Positions 56,456 through 64,000 of a stretch of DNA of 64,000 nucleotides are shown piece after piece. The stretch's first letter is position 1. Every line of letters begins with the position of its first letter. The position numbers and the translations under genes were made by a program. The DNA is from Desulfarculus sp. Its GTDB lineage: Bacteria; Desulfobacterota; Desulfarculia; Desulfarculales; Desulfarculaceae. The stretch covers positions 102,577-166,576 of the forward strand of contig JACRDC010000037.1 in NCBI GenBank assembly GCA_016218705.1, given 5' to 3'. The notes under the pieces are model-generated. The model worked only from the letters and a program-made list of their open reading frames with translations. It was not told the DNA's origin and ran no database searches.

Positions 56456-56815
56456 GTGGACGAGGCCTCCGGCCCCCAGGACGCCCCCCGCACCGGCCCC
56501 CATCCCCGCCTGCTGGCTGGCCGGGAGGTGGCCATGGACAACGAGGGCTTCTTCTGGGATTTTGCGGGCTGGAGCGAGGATGCGGCGGAGGTGCTGGCCG
56601 CCGAGGCGGGCCTTGACCAGTTGGGGGAGGTCCACTGGCGGGTGATCCGCTTCTTGCGCCAGTACTATGAGTTTCATGGCCGGGCGCCCCTGAACCAGGA
56701 GCTGAGAAAGGGGGCGGGCGTCAGCCTGCTGGAACTGCAAGGCCTGTTCCCCGGCGGGATCAAGCACGGCGCCCGCCGCCTGGCCGGGCTGCCCAACCCC
56801 AAGACCTGCAATTGA
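56456..56815 (+). CDS. DsrC/TusE-family sulfur-carrier-like protein
   Basis: A 119-residue protein. The family core is plain: GREVAMDNEGFFWDFAGWS, HWRVIRFLRQYYEFHGRAPLN and the C-terminal GLPNPKTCN arm. DsrC proteins carry two Cys on this arm; here only the penultimate Cys remains, while the first position is Arg/Ala (KHGARRLAGL), as in TusE-like or regulatory members. One Cys can still carry a persulfide. The GTG at 56456 keeps the whole conserved N terminus; an ATG at 56534 would remove it. It follows the hydroxylase by 3 bp and overlaps or abuts the cysteine desulfurase, so a sulfur relay from the desulfurase to the hydroxylase cofactor is suggested. Confidence 0.83.
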   Translation: MDEASGPQDAPRTGPHPRLLAGREVAMDNEGFFWDFAGWSEDAAEVLAAEAGLDQLGEVHWRVIRFLRQYYEFHGRAPLNQELRKGAGVSLLELQGLFPGGIKHGARRLAGLPNPKTCN

Positions 56816-56847
56816 GCCGCGAGGAGACGGCAGGGGATGCGCGAGCC

Positions 56848-57990
56848 GTGATCTACCTGGACAACGCCGCCACCAGCTTTCCCAAGCCCGAGGCCTGCTT
56901 CCGGCGGGGACTGGAGGATTACCTGGCCCTGGGCGCCTCGCCCGGCCGCGGCGGGTATGACGCCGCCGCGCGGTCCCAGGCCAGGGTGCGAGAGGTGCGC
57001 GAGAGGGTGGCGGACTTCTTCGGCGCTTCGGGCTGCGTCACCTGCTTCGGCCACAATGCCACCGACGCCCTCAACACCCTGGTCTTGGGGCTGGCGCGGC
57101 CGGGTTCCCACGTGGTCAGCACCCGCCTGGAGCACAACTCGGTGCTGCGCCCCTTGCACCACCTGCGCCAGACCGGGGCCTGCGAACTGGACCTGGTGCC
57201 CTTCGGGCCTGACGGCCTGGTGGGGTCCGAGATGGTGGCCCAGGCCTTGCGGCCCCACACCTGCCTGGTGGTGATGACCCACGCCTCCAACGTGCTGGGC
57301 ACCGTGCAGCCGGTGGAGGCGGTGGGCCGGCTGTGCCGGGAGCGCGGGATTCCCCTGGTGCTGGACATCTCCCAGAGCGCGGGGGTGGTGCCCATCCGCA
57401 TGCGCGATTGGGGGGCCAGCGCCCTGGCCTTCACCGGGCACAAGGGGCTGCTCGGCCCCACGGGAGTCGGCGGGCTGGTCATGGAACCGGGCCTGGAGGT
57501 GCTGCCCAGCCGCTTTGGCGGCACCGGCCTGGACTCCTTGAGCCTTACCCACAACCTGGACCTGCCAGAGCGCCTGGAGGCCGGCACCCTCAACCTGCTG
57601 GGCATCCTGACCCTGGGGCACTGCCTGGATTACCTGCAAGGCCCCCTGGCCCTGGAGTTGGCCCAAAAAGAGATGGAGTTGCACGGCAGGCTGCTGGAGG
57701 GGCTGGCCGCCCTGCCCGGAGTGACGGTTGACTGCCCCGGCTCGGGTCCCGGGCGCCTCCCCCTGGTTTCCTGCAACCTGGAGGGCTGGGACCCCAGCGA
57801 GGCCGGCATGGTGCTGGACGGCGATTATAGCATCGCCGTGCGCGCCGGCCTGCACTGCGCTCCCCTGGCCCACCAGGACCTGGGCCATGGGGCCAAGGGC
57901 TCGTTGCGGGTGAGCCTGGGCCGCTACAACACACAAGCCCACGTGGATGCCTTCCTGCGGGCCGCCGGGGCCATGCTGCGCGGCCAATGA
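56848..57990 (+). CDS. Cysteine desulfurase family protein (class V aminotransferase, EF2568-like)
   Basis: A 380-residue PLP enzyme expected to release sulfur from cysteine (or selenium from selenocysteine). Motifs: IYLDNAATSFPKPE at the start, FGHNATDALNTLVLGL (near 65), LDISQSAG (PLP Asp), FTGHKGLLGPTG with the PLP Lys at about 199, and the sulfur-accepting Cys in RAGLHCAPLAH at about 337. The GTG at 56848 gives the family start; a TTG at 56812 overlapping the previous stop would add 12 residues. The sequence style matches the SufS-related group that includes EF2568, which is linked in other bacteria to selenium-dependent molybdenum hydroxylases. It follows the DsrC-like gene and overlaps the next small gene by ATGA. 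Confidence 0.9.
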   Translation: MIYLDNAATSFPKPEACFRRGLEDYLALGASPGRGGYDAAARSQARVREVRERVADFFGASGCVTCFGHNATDALNTLVLGLARPGSHVVSTRLEHNSVLRPLHHLRQTGACELDLVPFGPDGLVGSEMVAQALRPHTCLVVMTHASNVLGTVQPVEAVGRLCRERGIPLVLDISQSAGVVPIRMRDWGASALAFTGHKGLLGPTGVGGLVMEPGLEVLPSRFGGTGLDSLSLTHNLDLPERLEAGTLNLLGILTLGHCLDYLQGPLALELAQKEMELHGRLLEGLAALPGVTVDCPGSGPGRLPLVSCNLEGWDPSEAGMVLDGDYSIAVRAGLHCAPLAHQDLGHGAKGSLRVSLGRYNTQAHVDAFLRAAGAMLRGQ

Positions 57991-58337
57991 CCCCCAAGGA
58001 GGTGGATGCCTTGACCACACGCGCCTACTCGCCGGACATGCTCTTGCTGTTGGCCTTGGAACGCGAACTACGGGGCCTGCCACCGCTGGAGGAGTACCAG
58101 CTCGGGGCTTGGGCCAGGGAGGTGGCGGATTACCTGCGGGAGACGGGCCTGGCCCAGTCGCACGGCGCCGGCGGGGTGCTGGCCACGGCTGGCCGCGCCT
58201 TGCGGGAGATGATGTGCGGCGGGAGCTGGCAGTTCCTCCTGGAAGACGCCTTGAACCGGCCCGTGGTCTTCGCCCGCACCCTGGGGATCATGCTGAGCTT
58301 TCAGGCCGCGCCGGAGCAGGTTGCCCTCAGGCAATGA
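57987..58337 (+). CDS. Unknown 116-aa protein of the hydroxylase operon
   Basis: A mostly helical, soluble protein with no family I recognise. Visible stretches are YSPDMLLLLALERELRG, GAWAREVADYLRETG and GGSWQFLLEDALNRP; one Cys (MMCGGSW). It overlaps the desulfurase gene by four bases and so belongs to the Mop-DsrC-like-desulfurase operon. It ends 12 bp before the convergent fdhE stop. A role as an accessory or adaptor in cofactor sulfuration is possible on position alone. Confidence 0.72.
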   Translation: MTPKEVDALTTRAYSPDMLLLLALERELRGLPPLEEYQLGAWAREVADYLRETGLAQSHGAGGVLATAGRALREMMCGGSWQFLLEDALNRPVVFARTLGIMLSFQAAPEQVALRQ

Positions 58338-58349
58338 GGAGCGGGCCGC

Positions 58350-59258
58350 TCACTTGACCTGGTTCCAGGCGCACCAAGACGCCGGGCTCAGTCCCTTTTC
58401 CTGGGCCAGCAGGTCCAGGTGCACCAGCCCCAGGGCCGCCACCTCCCAGACCGGCGGCGCATCCTGGCCCCGCGCGTCCAGGGTGACTAGGTACTTGCCG
58501 CAGCGGCGGCACAAGTCCACCCGCTGGTTCTCCCTGCCCTCGGCGTAGAAGAACTCCAACTGGTCCTGGCCGTCGTTGGCGCAGACCGGGCAGGCCGTGC
58601 GGGAAAAGCGCCAGTGGTGGGCGCACAGGGAGCAGCGCAGCCAGCGTTGGCCGCCCTCGCCTTGCAGATAGGCCATCTCGGGCAGCGAGCCGCAGACCGG
58701 GCAGGAGCCCTGGCGCCAGTCCTGGCCTGTCAGCAAGGTGGCCAGGGCCTGGGCGCGGCGCTCCAGCAGGGGCTTGGCCAGTTGCAGCAGGATGAAGCCC
58801 ATGGCCGCCGGGGCCAAGCCGGCCTGCTTGGCCAGGCGCTCCAGGCCGTCCTGGTCCCCGCCGAGCAGGGCCTTCAGGCAGGCCTCTGCGTCCAGTTCCC
58901 CTTTCTCCAGGATGGCGCCCAGGGCCGCCAGGTCGGCGGCCAGGGCGGGGAACCCCTTCTTCAGGGCGGGCAGCAGGGGACCGGCGGCCTGACGCAGATA
59001 GGCCGGCAGGTCCAGACCCTGGCAGGAGAGGAAGTCCTCCACGCCGGCCAGGGGCGCGCCCTGGGCCAGGCGGGCGGGGTCAACTGCGGGCAGGGGCTGG
59101 TCCAAGGCCGGCAACCCGGCCTTGATCTCCGCCTGGGCGCCTTTCAGCGGACGGAAGGCCTCAATGACTTCCTTGAGGGCCGGGGTCTGCCGGGCCAGTT
59201 GGTCCAGGGCCTGGTTGATGGGCTGGGCGGCTGGGGTGGGCGAGGTCTCTGGCTGCAT
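58350..59258 (-). CDS. fdhE: Formate dehydrogenase accessory protein FdhE
   Basis: A 302-residue cytoplasmic protein needed in other bacteria for maturation of exported formate dehydrogenases. Rubredoxin-like zinc or iron sites are built from CPVCGSLP, LRCSLCAHHW, CPVCAND and LCRRCGKY, four CxxC pairs as in E. coli FdhE. The ATG at 59258 is chosen because GGAG lies about seven bases upstream; a TTG at 59285 would extend it by nine residues. It lies 87 bp after fdhB on the same strand, with a hairpin between them, so it may be expressed at a lower level than the structural genes. Confidence 0.93.
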   Translation of the reverse strand: MQPETSPTPAAQPINQALDQLARQTPALKEVIEAFRPLKGAQAEIKAGLPALDQPLPAVDPARLAQGAPLAGVEDFLSCQGLDLPAYLRQAAGPLLPALKKGFPALAADLAALGAILEKGELDAEACLKALLGGDQDGLERLAKQAGLAPAAMGFILLQLAKPLLERRAQALATLLTGQDWRQGSCPVCGSLPEMAYLQGEGGQRWLRCSLCAHHWRFSRTACPVCANDGQDQLEFFYAEGRENQRVDLCRRCGKYLVTLDARGQDAPPVWEVAALGLVHLDLLAQEKGLSPASWCAWNQVK

Positions 59259-59289
59259 GACCGGCTCCGCTGGAGGTGTTGGCAAAGGA

Positions 59290-59320
59290 CCAGGGGGGAA
59301 CCCCGAGGGCTCCCCCCTGG
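59290..59320 (-). promoter_or_regulatory. Hairpin between fdhB and fdhE
   Basis: CCAGGGGGGA pairs perfectly with TCCCCCCTGG around an 11-base loop. No T-run is seen, so it is more likely a partial terminator or mRNA-stabilising hairpin that sets fdhE below fdhAB. Confidence 0.6.
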
Positions 59321-59344
59321 CATCCTAGCACGTTGCCGTGATCC

Positions 59345-59989
59345 TTACGATTCGGCGTATTTATGGTACTTCTCCGCGTCGTCGGTCACGATGTAGATGA
59401 CCCGAACCTGATCGGCGTTGAGGGCCTTGGCCTTGGGGTAGGTCTTTTTTAGCTCCGCCACCCTGGCCTCGACTACCTTGAGTATCTCGTCACGCTCGCC
59501 GAACTGCACCGAGCCCGTGGGGCAGGACAGGGCGCAGGCCGGGATCATGTTGGCCTTGAGCCGGTCCAGGCACAGGGTGCACTTCTTGATGGCCTTGGAC
59601 TTGGGGTCTTGCCGGGGGATGTTGTAGGGGCAGCCGTCCACCACGTCCTTGAAGACCAGGTCCTTGGTCTGTGGGGTGTAGATCACCGCCCCGGTCTGGG
59701 TGTCCTGGACGATCTCGTTCTTCTTCATGGCCTCCATGCAACTGGGTTGCAGGCAGTGGCGGCACATGTCGGAGAAGAAGTACCAGTAGGGTTTGCCGTT
59801 TTCAGCCTTGCCCTCGGCAAAGCGCACCAACTTCCAGGTTTCATGCGAGAAGTCGGGCGGGTTCTGGTAGGTGCCGGTCTGCTTGGTCTTGGTGCCGGGC
59901 AGGCCGTTCCATTGCTTGCAGGCCACCTGGCACCCCCGGCAGGCGGTGCAGCGCGAGGTGTCCACCATCATAGACTTGCCGTTAGACAT
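59345..59989 (-). CDS. fdhB: Formate dehydrogenase iron-sulfur subunit
   Basis: A 214-residue Fe-S electron-transfer subunit. Cluster motifs: RCTACRGCQVACKQW (near 14-24), CRHCLQPSC (near 76), GCPYNIP (near 119) and KCTLCLDRL with ACALSCPTG (near 137-157), giving the usual set for four [4Fe-4S] clusters. There is no signal peptide, so it is presumably exported with the Tat-targeted catalytic subunit. It lacks the C-terminal membrane helix of E. coli FdnH, in keeping with soluble periplasmic Desulfovibrio enzymes. The start is preceded by AGGAGGTGA, which overlaps the fdhA stop codon; the genes are 10 bp apart. Confidence 0.94.
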   Translation of the reverse strand: MSNGKSMMVDTSRCTACRGCQVACKQWNGLPGTKTKQTGTYQNPPDFSHETWKLVRFAEGKAENGKPYWYFFSDMCRHCLQPSCMEAMKKNEIVQDTQTGAVIYTPQTKDLVFKDVVDGCPYNIPRQDPKSKAIKKCTLCLDRLKANMIPACALSCPTGSVQFGERDEILKVVEARVAELKKTYPKAKALNADQVRVIYIVTDDAEKYHKYAES

Positions 59990-59999
59990 GCGTCACCTC

Positions 60000-62900
60000 C
60001 TAGGCCTTGCTGACGTTGACCATGAACGCCTTGTACTCCGGCGTCATGGTGTTGGCGTCGCCCACCGTGGGGGTGAGCAGGTTGGCGCTGTCGCCGCAGT
60101 CGGCGGGGTAGCGCCAGCCATAGTTGAAGGTCATGCCCACCTGGTGCACGTCCTGGCCCTGCACCTTGAAGGGGCGCAGGCGGTGAGTGACCATGGCAAC
60201 CGCCTCCAACTGGCCGCGCACCGAGGCCACGCGGACCTTGTCGCCGTTCTTGATGCCCTTTAGGGCGGCCAACTCCTGGCTCATCTCCACGTAGACCTGG
60301 GGCATGGCCTCGTTGAGCCAGCTCATCCAGCGGGTGCTGCCGCCGGTGCACCAGTGTTCGGTGCAGGTGTAGGTGGAGCATACCAGCGGGAACTTGGCGT
60401 CGGCGCTGGCGAACTTGTCCACCTCGCCCTTGAATATCTTGACCGCCGGGTTGATGCGCTGGCCCGACATGGGGTTCTTGGCCAGGGGGCTCTCCAGGGG
60501 CTCGTAATGCTCGGGGAAGGGGCCTTCGTTGAGGCCCGGGCCATAGAGGAAGGAGACGCCGTCGGGCTTCATGATGAAGGGCAGGCGGCCCTTGTCCTTG
60601 TCGGCCAGGGGCGGCCAGGGGCCGTCGGGCACGTCGCCCACCCACTTGTCGCCGGCCCACCGCAAGAGCGGCCGGGCGGGGTTGTAAGGCTGGCCCGCGG
60701 GGTCCACCGAGGCGCGGTTGTAGATGATGCGCCGGTTCACCGGCCAGCACCAGGCCCACTCGGGGTACAGGCCCAGGCCGGTGGGGTCGCTCTTGCCCCG
60801 GCGGGCGGAGAGGTTCTTGCCGTCGGTGGTGAACATGCCGCAGTGCAGCCAGTTGCCGCTGCTGGTCTTGCCCTCGTCGGAGAGCAGGGCGAAGCCGGGC
60901 ACGTTGTCGCCCTTTTTATAGGCCTTGCCGGCGATGGTCACGTCTTCCAGGAAGTAGCCGTTCATGGCCTTGGCCACGGCCAGGGTATCAAAGGCCCCCT
61001 TCGAGTCGGCATAGTCCCACTTCAGGGCCTTGATGGGCTCGGCGGCGTTGCCGCCCTCCTTGGCGTAGAGCGCCTTGACCTTGGCCATGATGCGGTAGAA
61101 GATGTCGCCCGCGCTGATGGCGTCGCCGGGAGGCGCCGAGGCGACGTACTTCCAGTGCACCCAGCGTCCGCTGTTGGTCATGGAGCCGGCCTTTTCCATG
61201 GAGGCGGCGGCGGGCAGCAAGAAGACCTCGGTCTTGACCTTCTTGGGGTCCACGCCCGGGCCGTGCCAGAAGGAGGCCGTCTCGTTATCGAAGATGTTGG
61301 CGTGCACCAGCCAGTCCAGCTTGCTTAAGGCCGCGCGCACCTTGCCGGCGTTGGGCAGGCTGCAAGCCGGGTTCTGGCCCACGCTCAAGAAGCCCTTGAG
61401 CTTGCCCTCGTACATGGCGTCGAAGGTCTCCATGATGGAGCAGCTCTGGCCGTCGTCCAGCTTGGGCAGGTAGTTGTAGCCGAAGTCGTTGGCGGCGGTG
61501 GCGTTTTCGCCGAACCAGCACTTCAGGAGGCTCACCACGTACTTGGGCAGGTTCTGCGGCCAGTTGGCCGACTGGGGCTCCTTGGTCTTGGGGGTGATGG
61601 CCTCCAGGTAGCCCTTGAGGCCCTGGGCGCTGGCCCGGGGCGCGGCCAGATAGCCGGGCAGGATGTGGTAGAGGATGGCCTGGTCAGTGGAGCCCTGCAC
61701 GTTGGGCTCGCCGCGCAGGGCGTTGACCCCGCCGCCGGCGATGCCGATGTTGCCCAACAGGAGCTGGATCATGCTCATGGTGCGGATGTTCTGCACGCCC
61801 ACCGTGTGCTGGGTCCAGCCCAGGGCGTACATGATGGTGCCGGCCTTGTCGGGCCGGCCAGTGGCCGCGTACATCTCGTAGACGGCCTTGAGGTCCTCCA
61901 CCGGGGTGCCGGTGATGGAGGAGACCTTCTCCAGGGTGTAGCGGCTGTAGTGTTTTTTAAGCAGTTGGAGCACACAGCGGGGGTCCTGGAAGGTGGGGTC
62001 CTTGCGGACCAGGCCCTGGGCGTCCTTCTGGAAGGCCCAGGCGGCCTTGTCGTATTTCTTGGTTTCGGGGTTGTAGCCGCTGAAGAGCCCGTCCTCGAAG
62101 CCGAAGCGCTCGTTAACCAGGTAGGCCGCGTTGGTGTAGTTGTAGACGTAGTCCTTGAAGAATTTCTCCTGAGTCAGGATGTAGTGGATCATGCCGCCCA
62201 GGAAGGCGATGTCCGTGCCCGAGCGCAGGGGCGCGTAATAATCAGCCCGGGACGAGGTCCGGGTGAAGCGTGGGTCCACGCTGATGACCTTGGCGCCCTT
62301 TTCCTTGGCCCGTAGCACCCACTTGAAGCTGATGGGGTGGTTTTCGGCGGCGTTGCTGCCCATGATGAGAACGCAATCACTGTTCTTGATGTCAATCCAG
62401 TGGTTGGTCATGGCCCCGCGTCCGAACGACTCTGCCAGAGCCGCTACCGTGGGACCGTGTCAGACCCTGGCCTGATGGTCTATGTGCACCAGGCCCAAGG
62501 CCCGGGCCATGGCGGTGATGAGCCAGCACTCCTCGTTGTCCAGCTTGGAGGAGCCCATGTGGCCGATGGTCTCCAGGCGGTTGACCATCTGGCCCTTGGC
62601 GTTCTTGAAGATGAAGTCGGCGTCGCGGGCGGTCTTGATCTTGCGTGCGATGCGCTCGATGGCCCAGTCCCAGGTCTTTTCCTCCCACTTGGTGGCATAG
62701 GGCGCGCGGTAGAGCACCTTGGTCAGCCGGTGCTCGTTGTTGGCGCTCATCTGGAACATGGCCGCGCCCTTGGCGCACAGGGCACCTTCGTTGACGGGAT
62801 GCTCGGGGTCGCCCTCGATGTTGATGATCTTGCCGGTCTTGGTGTCGGTGGAGCACAACAGGCCGCAGGAAACCGAGCAGTGGTAGCAGGTGGAGATGGT

Positions 62901-63086
62901 GGTTTTGGCCGCCTTGATGCGGTCAGCCTTGCTGAGTTCCTGGGCAAAGGCCTGTACCGCCCCCAGGGGTATCCCCAGGGAGGACAAGGCCAGCCCGCCG
63001 GCAAAGGCGCCGGCGGCCGCCAGGAATTCCCTTCGTGAACATTTTCTCATGGTTACCTCCTCTGGTTGGGGCGAGTGGCGAATCAT
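60000..63086 (-). CDS. fdhA: Formate dehydrogenase catalytic subunit, selenocysteine- and Tat-dependent
   Basis: One gene of 1028 codons read through an in-frame TGA at 62460-62462, decoded as selenocysteine (residue about 209). The context HQARV-U-HGPTVAALAESFG matches the Sec site of FdhA/FdnG proteins, and both halves are in the same frame with continuous homology. The N terminus carries a Tat signal CSRREFLAAAGAFAGG. A [4Fe-4S] motif CYHCSVSCGLLC is near 64-75, and molybdopterin-binding segments follow (IMGSNAAENHP, YALGWTQHT, LRGEPNVQGSTD). It oxidises formate to CO2 in the periplasm using a Mo or W bis-MGD cofactor. A strong GAGGAGG precedes the ATG. First gene of fdhABE, with a palindromic operator upstream. 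Confidence 0.95.
62426..62462 (-). promoter_or_regulatory. Candidate bacterial SECIS element in fdhA
   Basis: Starting at the TGA (62460-62462), the mRNA can fold GCGGCTCT (62444-62437) with AGAGTCGT (62433-62426), including G-U pairs, around a GGC tip; the stem starts 16 bases after the TGA. Position and coding of CACGGTCCC right after the TGA resemble E. coli fdhF. The exact fold is unverified. Confidence 0.55.
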
Positions 63087-63111
63087 GTTAAAAACAACAT
63101 AGATATCTTAT

Positions 63112-63131
63112 ATATGTCATATTTGGCATAC
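63112..63131. promoter_or_regulatory. Palindromic operator upstream of fdhA
   Basis: ATATGTCATATTTGGCATAC on the plus strand; read on the fdhA strand it matches the AOR operator at 47336-47355 in 16 of 20 positions with identical arm spacing. It lies about 25 bp upstream of the fdhA start, where a repressor or activator could act. Confidence 0.6.
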
Positions 63132-63328
63132 GATAGGCCGGCCCTACTGTCAAGCAGGAAACCAAGGGTAGACAACGGATGGGTGCCCCTGGTTATGGGG
63201 GCTAATGGGGCTGGGTATCCGGTCAAAAAGGTGAGGGTGGAGGCCCCTGGGGCCAATGGGAAATGGCTACGCCAGGATAGCCCTACTGTTGTATAGGATG
63301 CCGAAGGGTGGGGGCCGGGGAGGGGCGG

Positions 63329-63785
63329 TTATTGGTTGTCCAGCGCCTTCCTGACCGCGGCCAGCAAGCCGGCCCTGAGAAAGGGCTTGGCCAGATAACC
63401 CCTACCTTGGCCCGCGGATTGAGGGCCAGGATTTTTATGAGGCAGGTTTGCCCGCCCATTCCCGGCATGCTTAGGTCCATTATGACCAGGTCAATGGCCC
63501 CCGGGCCGGCCTGATATGACTCCAGGGCCTCCTCGCCGCTGCGGGCGGTGCGTACCTGGTAGCCTTGGGCCTTCAAGGTGCCGGCGCCCAAGTCGCGCAG
63601 GGCCTCCTCGTCGTCCACCAGGAGGATGCTTTCTGTGCCCCCCGTGGGCGCCTCTGCGGAAGGCGCGGGGAGGCTCGCCTCGCTGGCGCCCTCCCGTAAA
63701 ATCGGCAGGTAAATCTTAAAGGGCTCTTCGTCAAAAGGTGTGGAATTGGCTCCGGACAGCCCAAGGGAAGAGGACTGGAAAGGTA
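63329..63785 (-). pseudogene. Remnant of a hybrid histidine kinase (HATPase end plus receiver)
   Basis: The reading frame ending FKIYLP, as at the end of a HATPase domain, runs into a receiver with SILLVDDEEALRDLG and VIMDLSMPGMGG. Before FKIYLP only a shrunken SSLGLSG stands where GTGLGLS and ~40 further residues are expected. After NPRAKV the frame shifts: the receiver end GYLAKPFLRAGLLAAVRKALDNQ (two parts) is in another frame and stops at 63329-63331, with the segment before GYLAKPF missing. Several deletions and one frameshift therefore mark a decayed gene. 63786-64000 shows no clear further homology. Confidence 0.75.
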
Positions 63786-64000
63786 AAGGGCTGCCTCTCG
63801 CCCTGCCCTGCGAATTCGAGTTGCGTCCTTGGGTCGAGCTAGAGTCCCTTTGAGGGTGGGCTCGATTAATACGTGCTCGTTGGTCTGTCTCGGGAAACGG
63901 TGCCGCAGGTGGTGCAGGGGCGGGTTTTGGGCCGAGATCGACAAGTGCTTTGGCGGCCCATGGTCTAGCCCAGCGGCGTAACCGGTTGAATATATACCAA

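Noticed and set aside
53114..56767. A 1217-codon open frame on the minus strand
   Set aside because: It lies antisense to the aldehyde dehydrogenase and Mop-like genes, is full of Gly/His/Gln low-complexity, and has no family motifs; it is a by-product of GC-rich codon bias.
62460..63086. A separate short Tat-signal protein ending at 62460, and a second gene starting at 62411
   Set aside because: Both are parts of fdhA; the TGA between them is at the known selenocysteine position and homology is continuous.
63573..63944. A 123-codon minus-strand gene at the right edge
   Set aside because: It is out of frame with the kinase remnant and its sequence looks non-coding.

Overview
The window is a GC-rich chromosomal segment (about two thirds G+C by eye) that looks like an anaerobic deltaproteobacterium (Desulfobacterota). 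The basis is gene content: a selenocysteine formate dehydrogenase with FdhE, a tungsten-type aldehyde ferredoxin oxidoreductase, a Desulfovibrio-Mop-like molybdenum hydroxylase, a DsrC-family protein, a ferredoxin-thioredoxin-reductase-like protein, and a liv-type transporter beside acyl-CoA genes. A Desulfarculus-like sulfate reducer would fit, but no marker in the window fixes the genus.

Layout. 1-2.1 kb: a TrmN6-like methyltransferase (cut by the window edge), a DUF1015 protein and a 59-residue zinc-ribbon protein. 2.6-15.4 kb: a tight operon of eight signal-transduction genes only (three histidine kinases, five response regulators, with HD-GYP and HDOD outputs and no DNA-binding output). 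15.5-19.3 kb: redox and housekeeping genes (FTR-like protein plus glutaredoxin, Memo-like protein, IscU-like scaffold, gltX), then tRNA-Gln and tRNA-Glu. 19.5-25.8 kb: a 6.2 kb island bounded by a 48-bp direct repeat of the tRNA-Glu 3' part, carrying an AAA/DUF4143 ATPase, a SNF2 helicase, a nucleotidyltransferase and a SWIM zinc-finger protein, with no recognisable integrase. 26.1-39 kb: livFGMH plus a binding protein, two TetR regulators, a DUF362 protein, and an acyl-CoA ligase, acyl-CoA dehydrogenase and SDR group. 39.5-43.7 kb: a sensory unit of periplasmic binding lipoprotein, membrane histidine kinase and receiver-STAS protein. 43.7-46.9 kb: a thiol-redox-looking operon (redoxin, GAF/rhodanese-like membrane protein, MauE-like protein, lipoprotein). 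47.3-63.1 kb: a Mo/W enzyme neighbourhood. It starts with a low-GC cassette (AOR, Fe-S protein, TIM-barrel protein, radical SAM/SPASM protein), continues with an aldehyde dehydrogenase and a Mop-like hydroxylase followed by DsrC-like, cysteine desulfurase and orphan genes, and ends with fdhE, fdhB and the selenoprotein fdhA on the other strand. The right end holds a decayed hybrid kinase.

How parts fit together. The AOR gene and the formate dehydrogenase operon carry closely matching 20-bp palindromes at their promoters, which suggests one shared regulator. The hydroxylase-DsrC-like-desulfurase run suggests local supply of sulfur (or selenium) to a molybdenum cofactor. The binding protein, kinase and receiver-STAS genes look like one ligand-sensing pathway. 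Intergenic DNA holds a family of multi-hairpin repeats sharing a 21-bp GC-rich hairpin (near 2.2, 15.4 and 42.8 kb).

Limits: all calls come from reading the sequence. No alignment, folding or database search was run, and base-composition statements are by eye.
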